From: Candidatus Altimarinota bacterium
Lineage (GTDB): Bacteria; Patescibacteriota; Gracilibacteria; BD1-5; UBA2023
DNA: 13,470 nt
NCBI GenBank assembly: GCA_947373235.1
Contig: CANBWW010000022.1
Location: forward strand, 1 to 13,470
Direction: 5' to 3'
Shown here one piece after another: positions 1 through 7,900 of the stretch. The position numbers were made by a program, and so were the translations under genes. The stretch's first letter is position 1, and each line of letters begins with the position of its first letter. Under the pieces are notes generated by a model. It made no database searches. It saw nothing but the letters and a program-made list of their open reading frames with translations, and was not told the DNA's origin.

Positions 1-648
1 AATCCCAACTATCTGGCTGGATATTTATTGATCCATTTTCCATTGATTTCTTTTTTTCGCAAACCAGAAAAATATATCATTTTCGTTCTTTTGTTTTTCT
101 GACTTATAACCACGAAAAGTTTTATCGGTATATCTTTGCTGGGATTCTATATTTTGTATCTTTGACTTGGATATTTCCCTTTAAGGAAATATATATTCCC
201 ATTCTGTATAGTTATTCTCTGATTTTTTTGTTCCTCGATTTTGCCTTCTGAAAAATGGCTTTCACTCACGAGTCGCGGGATTCTTGTACATGAAACAATC
301 GCTGTTATACTCACTCATCCGATGATATTTCTGTTCTGAGCTGGTCCAGATAGTTTGATTCAGTATTTCTCTCTTCCTCGGACGGATATCATCAATGCTT
401 ATTTTCCTGAGAATTCCCCGATCGATTCGAGTCACAATATATTCCTCGATATTCTTTTTCAATACGGGATATTTTTTCTTGGATTTCTTGTCTATTTATT
501 TTCTAAAATTTTTAAAAGTCTCCACAAATCTACGAAGATATCACTTTTACTCTTTCTAGGATTTTTCTCGTTGAATCCATATATTCTTTCTCCAATACTC
601 ATAATACTCGGACTCATCGCAAACGATATCAGAAAAGATAAGAAATAA
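1..648 (+). CDS. O-antigen ligase/polymerase-like membrane protein, C-terminal part (5' end outside window)
   Basis: Frame 1 is open from the window edge to TAA at 646-648 if TGA is glycine; in-frame TGA codons lie at 100, 163, 220 and 337. The 215 visible residues begin with three hydrophobic segments (roughly residues 25-37, 41-60, 64-78). A longer loop follows with TSRGILVHETI, then LFGAGPDSL, then SSHNIFLDILFQYGIFFLG, and one more hydrophobic stretch near the C-terminus. An Arg-bearing loop, a GxGPDS turn and SHN just before a membrane helix are typical of the WaaL/Wzy_C (O-antigen ligase or polymerase) family, which joins or polymerises lipid-linked glycans on the outer face of the inner membrane. 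The N-terminal helices are outside the window, so ligase and polymerase cannot be told apart. It converges on the cation-efflux gene with 17 bases between stops. Confidence 0.68.
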
Positions 649-676
649 GATCTCTGTAATTTTGATTATTTCTTAT
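638..676. terminator. AT-rich inverted repeat spanning two convergent stop codons
   Basis: The 11-base arm ATAAGAAATAA (638-648) is perfectly complementary to TTATTTCTTAT (666-676), with a 17-base loop. The arms contain the TAA stops of both convergent genes. There is no GC-rich core, so termination in both directions is an inference from position. Confidence 0.35.
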
Positions 677-1559
677 TCTGTCCTTCAGGTGTTCCATCTA
701 TATCAGGATGAAGGAGGATTGTCGCTCCAGGAAAATATTCAAGTATTTTTTCCTCAAGATGATCGGAGATGGTATGAGCTTCTGCAAGGAGTATTTTTTT
801 ATCGCGAAAAACGATGTGAGCCTCTATAAAAACATCGTCTCCTGATTTCCGAGTTTTCAGATAGTGATAACTTTCGAGATTTTTTTCTGATCGGATGAGA
901 GATTGTATTTTTTTGACCGACTTGAGATCGAGTGAATGATCGAGGAGCATAGAAATTCCATTTTTGATAATCGGAAGCGAATTTTTGATAATCCAGAGAC
1001 CAATCCCGACTGCGAAGATCGCGTCACACCACCAAAGTCCGAGAAATTTACTCCCCATCAGAGCTATTAAGATTCCACCATTCATAAAAAGATCGGAAGC
1101 ATAGTGAAGTGTATCTGACTTGATCAGGAGGGAATTGCTGACTTTCTGAATACGTAGAAAGTTCCACATAATCAGCGCCGTTCCAGCCATTGCTATGATC
1201 ATCGTGATGATCTCAATGGTTTCAATGGTGGGAGACTTATGACTGAGATAGTTTATCACTCCACTATAACTCAAAAATAATCCTGAGGAAAATACGACCA
1301 GTCACTCGAAAATAGCGGCAAATCCTTGGACTTTCCCGAGACCATATGTGTAATTCCTACTTCGGGCTTTTTCTGAAAGATGCAGCGCCAGAGCGTTCAC
1401 ACCCGATACAAACATATCCATAAGTGAATCGAGAGCGGAACCGAGAATCGCGAGACTTCCAGAGAGAAATCAGATAATTCCCTTGATAATCGTAAGTATG
1501 ATCGATACGATGAGTGCAAAACGAATGCCAAAAACAGGTGTCCGAGGAAGTGTGAACAT
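666..1559 (-). CDS. Cation diffusion facilitator (CDF) family metal efflux transporter, YiiP/FieF-like
   Basis: The ATG at 1557-1559 gives 297 residues ending at TAA (666-668), with TGA read as glycine at 1302-1304 and 1470-1472. It is a full-length CDF protein: membrane helices in the first ~190 residues and a cytoplasmic C-terminal domain. The transport site is visible as D44/D48 in SALDSLMDMF and H152/D156 in DTLHYASD. These lie one residue from the E. coli YiiP ligands D45, D49, H153 and D157. The DxxxD/HxxxD pattern is that of Zn/Cd-type members. The C-terminal domain keeps likely zinc ligands in FIEAHIVF, AEAHTISDHLEEKI and H284/D286 of LLHPDID. The expected role is proton-driven export of divalent metal from the cytoplasm. 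I see no Shine-Dalgarno; metal preference is inferred from motifs only. A standard-code annotation would truncate it at residue 86. Confidence 0.9.
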
Positions 1560-1654
1560 AGAAAAAGTGACAAAATAGCTTTTATAAAAGTACTATATCA
1601 TTTTTCTCAGAGATACCAAGATACTTTCATTTTTCTCGCTGATTCTTTCGCTAT

Positions 1655-1681
1655 AAAAAATCCCCATAATGGGGATTTTTT
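1655..1681 (-). terminator. Intrinsic terminator, nearly symmetric
   Basis: The arms AAAAAATCCCC (1655-1665) and GGGGATTTTTT (1671-1681) are perfectly complementary around the loop ATAAT. It lies 27 bases past the stop of the small secreted-protein gene on the minus strand. The A- and T-runs on both sides would let it work in either direction, but only the minus strand has a gene reading into it. Confidence 0.85.
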
Positions 1682-1708
1682 ACTTCTTTTCTTTTTTCTT
1701 TCCATTAT

Positions 1709-2305
1709 TTATTGAGCTTGGACGTTCGTCGTTGTATCAGTTTTTACTGAAAATCCTTTGTCACCGCCCATGTGTCCACCAAATTTTCCCATCATTCCAC
1801 CACGACCTTCACCATTTTCTTTTCCTTCTGGTCCGCCAAGAGTTTTACGAATGATTTCTTGTATTTGTTTTTCCTTTGCTATCTGATCTTCTGTTGGAAC
1901 GGTGATTCCTTTGGATCTGAGAAAGTCACGTTCCTTTGCTTGATCGGCTTCTCTGAGCGCTTCTTCCGCAGTTCGATTCGAGTCTCGAAGGGTTTTTAAC
2001 GCCGTCTGATCATCAGTAGAAAGTTTTTTTATTGCTTCTTCCGTTGTTTTTCCATTTTCCATATTTGCCTTCATTTCTGCTTCTGTTGGAACTGTTAGTC
2101 CAGCCGCTTGGATCGCTGCGATCACTCCAGTGTTTGTGAGTGGATCTTGCATTTTTCCAAACACTCCTGCGTTTACCTGATATCCAGATTTTCCTGGATG
2201 TTTGATTGTTTCTTTTGTTCCAGATGCGGCGAATGTCAGTGAACTGACGGCAGCAACTGAGACAATTCCAAGGGCTGAGAGGGTACCGATTGTATATTTA
2301 TTCAT
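1709..2305 (-). CDS. Small secreted protein of unknown function with duplicated TVPTE motif
   Basis: 198 residues, ATG at 2303-2305, TAA at 1709-1711. I do not recognise the family. Residues 1 to about 26 form a signal peptide: MNKY, a hydrophobic stretch, then a likely cut after SSLTFA. The mature part is highly charged and probably helical, rich in Glu, Lys, Ala and Thr. It has two related motifs, AAGLTVPTEAEM and SKGITVPTEDQI, which suggests an internal duplication. The C-terminal ~50 residues are Gly- and Met-rich (GEGRGGMMGKFGGHMGGDKG). About 24 glycines are all written GGN; this is the only substantial gene here with no in-frame TGA. It is divergent from the two-component genes across 228 bases, so regulation by that system is plausible but unproven. 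A Spy/CpxP-like or metal-binding periplasmic role would be a guess. Confidence 0.78.
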   Translation of the reverse strand: MNKYTIGTLSALGIVSVAAVSSLTFAASGTKETIKHPGKSGYQVNAGVFGKMQDPLTNTGVIAAIQAAGLTVPTEAEMKANMENGKTTEEAIKKLSTDDQTALKTLRDSNRTAEEALREADQAKERDFLRSKGITVPTEDQIAKEKQIQEIIRKTLGGPEGKENGEGRGGMMGKFGGHMGGDKGFSVKTDTTTNVQAQ

Positions 2306-2312
2306 AAAAATA

Positions 2313-2318
2313 ATGATA
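2313..2318 (-). promoter_or_regulatory. Candidate -10 box (TATCAT) 7 bases before the secreted-protein ATG
   Basis: On the minus strand TATCAT is followed by seven bases and then ATG, so transcription would start at or beside the start codon. No convincing -35 is seen. This is one of five similar arrangements in the window. An alternative -10, TATACT, lies farther upstream at 2390-2395. Confidence 0.28.
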
Positions 2319-2520
2319 AAAAATAAATGAGACTTGTGAGGAGGGCCAGTCGCTCACGTACTTCTAGGATTTCCGAAGAGTACGAGGGAAGTATAGACGA
2401 TAAAGTTTAAGATGGATTGAACGAACTTAAAAATGAGTTAAAAAAGAAATATTTTCTAAAAAAGGGATTTGGAAGTTTTTTTATAATAGATAATATAAAT
2501 GTCTATTCCTTTTATGTTCT

Positions 2521-2526
2521 TATCTT
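2521..2526 (+). promoter_or_regulatory. Candidate -10 box (TATCTT) 7 bases before the response-regulator TTG start
   Basis: TATCTT is followed by seven bases and then the TTG proposed as the start of the response regulator. A better consensus box, TATAAT, is at 2482-2487 and could be the real promoter with a ~40-base leader. Neither has a clear -35. Confidence 0.25.
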
Positions 2527-2533
2527 TCCTATT

Positions 2534-3205
2534 TTGAAACTTCTTATTGTCGACGACCATCCAAAAATTCGTGAAAATATCGTCAGTTATTTTTCGATGC
2601 AAAAAATCCGTGTCGATGAAGCACGAACGGGTGAGGAAGCCCTCGAAAAAGCCCCACACGGTGCCTACGATGTCATTATCCTGGATGTAAATATGCCGAT
2701 CATGGGTGGAAAAGAGTTCCTCGAAAAATTCCGAAAAGATGGTTTTGCTACACCTGTGATCGCACTGACTTCGAATTCCCTCCTTTCTGATAAGGAAGAA
2801 CTCTATGGGGCAGGAGTCGATGATTATCTCACGAAACCATTCGAACTCAAAGAACTATTTCTCCGAGTCCAAGCGATCGCACGACGAAAAGAACAAACAA
2901 TCTCAGAAACGATACATATAGGGAATATCGAAATCGATACGGTCCATATGCAGGTAAAAAAAGATGGGAAAATCGTCGATCTTTCTGCGAAAGAAATCTG
3001 AATTCTGAATTATCTTGCGTGTAATCTCGGAATTCCTCGCAACAAAACGGATATCATCTTACATGTTTGGTGAGAAAGTGAAGAACGTCTCAATCTCGAC
3101 TCGATCACGCTCGAAGTCCATATTTCGAATCTCCGTAAAAAACTCCATCCAGACATCATCACGACACTCAGAGGCATCGGATATGTTATGGAAAATACTC
3201 CTTAA
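2534..3205 (+). CDS. OmpR/PhoB-family response regulator (receiver plus winged-helix DNA-binding domain)
   Basis: TTG at 2534-2536 gives 223 residues ending at TAA 3203-3205, the usual size for this family. I chose this start because the receiver domain begins at once with MKLLIVDDHP, as in relatives. Longer in-frame starts add about 39 residues unlike any receiver. The acidic pair is D7/D8, the phosphoacceptor D51 (VIILDVNMP), the switch Thr T79 and the conserved Lys K101 (YLTKPFELKEL). The winged-helix domain covers about residues 120-223, with LDSITLEVHISNLRKKL and GIGYVMEN near the end. TGA is glycine at residues 156 and 180; the second makes the Trp-Gly-Glu typical of the family. Phosphorylated by the kinase encoded seven bases downstream, it should act as a DNA-binding transcription regulator. 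Targets are unknown; the divergent secreted-protein gene is the nearest candidate. Confidence 0.92.
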
Positions 3206-3212
3206 ATACTCT

Positions 3213-4358
3213 ATGAAAATAAAAAAACTCTCAGCTCCACATATACTCGCGATGAAAATCACTGTGATCATCACGGGAGTTTTGCTTTTTTTGATTGTTT
3301 TTACGTATTTTATCGGAGAGAGAAATTTTCATCAGGGAAGTCAAAATATATTTCTCGATCGTGTGGCTCGAATATGAGCAAATGATCCTAAAAACCAACC
3401 AGTAAGACGTTGACCACTCCCAAATACTATAACCCTCCAATGAGATAATCTCGATATACGCGGAGCCGAATTCCTGACTGAAAATGATGAAGTGAATCCA
3501 GATTTTATTCGTGCGCTTCCAGTCGATACCGTCATCCAAAAAAAGATCGATGGTGAACCAATTTTGTTCTATAAGATCGTTCGATGAGATCGTATGATCG
3601 TACTTTTTGAGTCGGTAGGATTTCTCCAAAGAGCTGAAAATAATCTGCTTTTGTATTGAGCCATTGCTCTTTTTGCATTTGCATTTCTTCTCTATGTTGT
3701 GGCGTATAGGATCGCCCTCCTCACGATCGAACCCATAGAAGAAGCGCGTCTCTATGCTGAGTCGTATGCCCGTTCTCTGGCTCATGAGATGAAAACTCCA
3801 TTGGCGGTTATCCAGAGTGATCTCGAGCTGGCACGTCTTGCAAAAAATAATGCAAAAACCCTTCTTTCAGCGAGTGGGGAAGTCACCAATCTGAGACAAG
3901 TTGTCGATGCTCTTCTTATGCTTTCTGCAAAGCAAAAAATCCAAAAACAATTACTCGATATTATTTCTATTTTTGAAAATATTTGGAAGGAAAAACAGGT
4001 TTTTTTCAGTCGTGAAGATTTATCATATACATGGGAATGAGATCATCTCGAACTTTATACTGATCCAATTCTTGCTAAGATTTTTTTCTCGAATCTGGTA
4101 GAAAATATTATGAAATACTCTCTCCCAGGAGTCGTAGAAATACGTACTTCCGCAAGTAAAATCGAAATACAGAATCCAGCAAAAACACTTTCAAAAAAAG
4201 AAGTCGCGAATATATTTGATCCTTTTATTTCCTATGGTGGAAAGTGAACAGGAATCGGTTTGTCTCTCATTTCTCAGATTGCTGAGTCCAATCATTGGAA
4301 AGTCTCAGCTTGCCAGAAAGACGGAAAGATGATCATGGAAGTACAAATCGAAGTTTAA
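3213..4358 (+). CDS. Membrane-bound sensor histidine kinase
   Basis: ATG at 3213, TAA at 4356-4358, 381 residues, with seven TGA glycines (residues 55, 67, 77, 125, 149, 276, 345). Two membrane helices, about residues 15-34 and 147-166, enclose an extracytoplasmic sensor region of about 110 residues with no family I recognise. The dimerisation and phosphoacceptor helix has H191 in LAHEMKTPLAV. The ATPase domain has the N box NLVENIMKYS (N294, N298), an FDPF motif and the glycine loop GGKGTGIGLSL near 342-351. The first glycine of that GTGIG loop (residue 345) is TGA-encoded. The usual DxGxG (G1) box is degenerate and reads QNPAKTLS. It should autophosphorylate at H191 and pass the phosphate to D51 of the response regulator immediately upstream; the two form an operon with a seven-base gap. 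The signal sensed cannot be read from the sequence. Confidence 0.92.
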
Positions 4359-4360
4359 AA

Positions 4361-4386
4361 AATCCGAACATATGTTCGGATTTTTT
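4361..4386. terminator. Bidirectional terminator between convergent kinase and lipoprotein genes
   Basis: The arms AATCCGAACA (4361-4370) and TGTTCGGATT (4373-4382) are perfectly complementary with a two-base loop, followed by a T-run to 4386 on the plus strand and preceded by A-bases that become a U-run on the minus strand. It lies three bases after the kinase stop and a few bases beyond the lipoprotein stop (4392), so it can end both transcripts. Confidence 0.85.
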
Positions 4387-4391
4387 CTTAT

Positions 4392-4970
4392 CTACTCTTG
4401 TGCTATAGGAAACGTCAGACACATTTTTTGAAGAGATGGGTCTTGTATTTTTTGACAGTCGGATGGTTTCACAGATTTTTGCAATGAGAGAATCTGCAGA
4501 ATACAGGAGTCTTGTTGATTGAGTTTTACAGTATCTTTTTCTCCATTTTTTAGGATTATACACTGATTGATATCATTGTTTTTGACGGCAATGGTTTTTG
4601 TAAGTTCCAGACTACACTGATCTCTTCATGGACTTTGTAGTGTATTGCACAGAGTGATATCATTCGCAGATTTTGCTTTTTGTGTGACGATGATGATATG
4701 ACACTGATCTTTCATATCAGGAGTGAGAAGGCCGTCACAAATACTTTCATCATTTTTCTCTTGTGCCACGGCCACGCCAGTCCGAAATGTACAACTATTT
4801 ACCGCTTCATCTATACATCATTGAAAGTCACTATTTTTCAAAATAGTATCAGGAATTCTCTCAAAGGTATGAGAGAAGGTATCTGATTTTTGAGACAGAG
4901 TGACAGGATTTCCATACATACATGAGCTGAGTAAGCTACAAAATATGCAAAATAGAAACAATCGAAGCAT
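4392..4970 (-). CDS. Cys-rich lipoprotein with tandem Cys-pair repeats, function unknown
   Basis: ATG at 4968-4970, TAG at 4392-4394, 192 residues, with TGA glycines at residues 51 and 115. Residues 1-16 are a lipoprotein signal ending in the lipobox LLSSC, with C17 as the lipidated Cys. The mature protein has ten further cysteines: 52, 60, 78, 90, 108, 119, 137, 156, 172 and 184. From about residue 73 they fall in repeats of roughly 20-35 residues built as (N)Dxx(x)C, 10-18 residues, then DQC or similar: NDESIC...KDQC, ANDITLC...RDQC, NDINQC...QDSC, PSDC...KMC. This suggests small disulfide-stapled helical hairpins outside the membrane. I do not recognise the family. It begins 24 bases after the giant surface-protein gene with no terminator between, so the two are probably co-transcribed and may act together. 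The gene is hidden under the standard code. Confidence 0.8.
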
Positions 4971-4994
4971 ATAAAAAAAGAAAAGAAATAGAAC

Positions 4995-7900
4995 TTATTG
5001 GACAAAGAGTGGTGGTGGATCGAGAAGCATACGTGGATCATATTCGATGATCACGCTGGCTGAAGTGTAATCTGGAATTGGAGGATTGCTTTCCCAAAGA
5101 GGATTTGCGAGATCTGAACTTAAACCAGTAAAGTTTCTGAGTTGAGAAATATCATTTGGACAAGAAGCAGAAGTTGAACTACAGAGTAGATTTTTCCCGA
5201 TAACACTTCCATGAATGTAGAGTTGTTTACTGGTCGTGCTTCCAATTCATGAGATACCATCTTCGGCAATGAGCGAACTATAGATATTTTGTACCGATCC
5301 ATCGATATAAACATGTCACCCAACTCCAGTATCACTTTTGAGTGCTATGAGTGCTCGAGGATGAACAGCACTCGCATTTCCAATAGTTGAACCTGAAAGG
5401 ATAATATCTCCTCATTGTACGATAATCGTAGACTTTTCATTATTATAAACAAATGATCATCCATAACATTGGAAACTTGAAGTAGTTATTGTACAATTGT
5501 TTCCTGATTTATACTCGAGAAGTGGAAGTGGAGTGTTGATATTTTGAGTATTTCTGATAGCGAGTGTAAGGTTTTTCCTGAGCGTATTGATCGTAGCTGC
5601 ATATATAGAGCTGATATCTGACTGTTGGATGTATGATCCCACCAATTTCGTTGTACCGATACCTTCTCAACCAAGAACATTTCCAACGACGAGAACTTTT
5701 TGAATGGAAGAGAGAATCGTACTGCTTTTACAGTTATTGGGTCTACAATCAATCAAGAGTGATCCTATACTTGGTGTATGGTTAGATGTATCGAGCGTCA
5801 GTGTTCCGTTGGCTCCATAAGAAAGTTGTCCAGTTGCTGTGAATACTACTGATTCACCTGCAGCAAGAGGATGTGGAGTTGTACATACAAATTTTCATGC
5901 TGATACAGATATACATCATGGGAAAGAAATACTTCCTCATGAGAGATATTCTGGATGATCGATCGTACCGGTCAGGGTAATGGGAAGAGTAGTAGGAAAT
6001 GAGGAGATATTTTGCATTTCTATATTCCAGTTGAGGATACTTCCTCAACTGGCTGTGGGACTGGATACCGTTGGTTCTATTACAACATGTGGTGCACAGT
6101 CTATACTGACATCTTCTCATGTATTGAGCGGATCATTTCCATCATAAGTTTTTGTACCGTTTCCAGAAATTTCTCAACTGTATGAAAAAGTTGCAGAGTT
6201 ATTTATAATAGTTCCACAACTACTAGGATCCATTGGTACTTTCACTCTGTACTTTATGATAATATCCTGGAGTGCCTTTATTTTAGTTATGTTCCATGTA
6301 AGCGAAGTTGCACCGACTAAAGGCGATGAAGTAAGATCACCATTTGGACTGCTATCTCCACCTATAAAAATTGGTGTATCACTGTCTTTGAAGGTATTTC
6401 CATTATTGAGAGTATCTTCGATTTTTATATTTTCGAGTGGTGCGATACTATTTCCATGAATGGTAACTGTATATTCTATGATTCCTCCTGGTAGTACTGA
6501 TCCAGTCTGAACCGACTTCGTAATCGTTTCATCTCCAGAACGGATGATAAATGTGTTCGTAGCGTTATTAGTTCCTGGATTTGGATCCGTACTATTCGTT
6601 GTATTGCTTTGTATTGATCCAGATATCGTTGCTTGTGTATTTATCTGTGCATCATTTCGGACACTTCCATGAAGAGTTATTGTCAGAATATTTGGGTTTC
6701 CAGTAACAAGAAGAGGAATCATTCCAGAAAAAATCCGAGTATTTGGATCATAGATAAGATCTCATGGATTTGGACATATAGATGTACCCGTAGTTTCACA
6801 TCATACAGGAGTTCCATCAGGTATAAATGCTGATGGAATCGTGACATTGAGAAGAGAATTCGTACTATTCGCTCATCCGGCATTTCATACAGAAAAAACT
6901 ATATTCATACTATCACCTGGTTTTGGATAGCGTGGTACTGGTTTTACTGAGAATGCAAGATCAGAATTTGTAAGAGTCCAATTTTCAGGTGTTATCTTTG
7001 CAACATTATCTCATGAATTGGTTTCAAAATTATTGATTGTTCCTATTTCTGAAGTGGCTGCCTCTCACGTATTTATTACCCAACTATCTCAAGCCGGTAC
7101 TGGATCTGGCTTTTCAGGATAAAAACTTATCAGATAGGATAATTTTCATCCTGCTGGCCAATTATGCACTACTCGTGAATAATAAACTTGCGGCGATGAG
7201 TTTCATGTTGAGAGTTGATTGATTATATTACTCATGAAACTGGTTGTATTTGGGGCAACCAAGAAAGCTATAAAATACTGACCAGATGGTAAATACTGTG
7301 TATAATCATGCGCATATGGGCTATATTCCCATTCATTATAGGTGATATCTTCTGTCGGACAAGTCATACCTGTGCTTGCTGTACACTGGACTGTGAGCGC
7401 TCTTGTTCTTATGGGTGTACGATATGTATTTCCGTCTAAAATTGGACGTGCCATTATTCTGGCTACATCTATTGGATTCGTTCCGATATTTTCATGAGTG
7501 ATGAGATATGTAACTTTTTGTCCGTACTGCCAACCACTTCCTGTGACCGATGATGTGATTGTACTTTTGAGATCTCAAGGATTACAAGTATCACTATTGT
7601 TTTGTAAAGTGATCGAATTGGTATAAGCTTGATTGTTCCCACCATTTGTATCAGCACTTCCTTGTCCTATTGTACTTTCTCCGTCGAGTCCTCAAAATCC
7701 TCTATTTGCTCTTCATCCAGTTTCAGTACATGCTGATGGATGTCGATCCTTTGTAGGAATAAAAGTGACTTTATATTTTAACTGTCCACCAGATGGCCAA
7801 TGGTCTACTTTTGCCGTATAGAATATATTATCTCATGTTGATGAGAAGACTCAATCTGAAGAAAGTTGTGTTAAAAGAGGAGGGCAAGAAACTCATCCAG

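Noticed and set aside
2336..2356. GTGAG...CTCAC inverted repeat in the divergent region
   Set aside because: Only five base pairs with a 12-base loop, which is easily chance and has no T-run or promoter overlap.
2417..2533. Longer N-terminus for the response regulator from an upstream TTG
   Set aside because: It would add about 39 residues before MKLLIVDD that do not resemble any receiver domain, and it would cover the TATAAT box at 2482.
2534..4358. UGA read as tryptophan (Mycoplasma-type code)
   Set aside because: TGG is used for Trp directly beside TGA in the regulator (W then G) and Nudix protein, and Gly rather than Trp is required in the kinase glycine loop.
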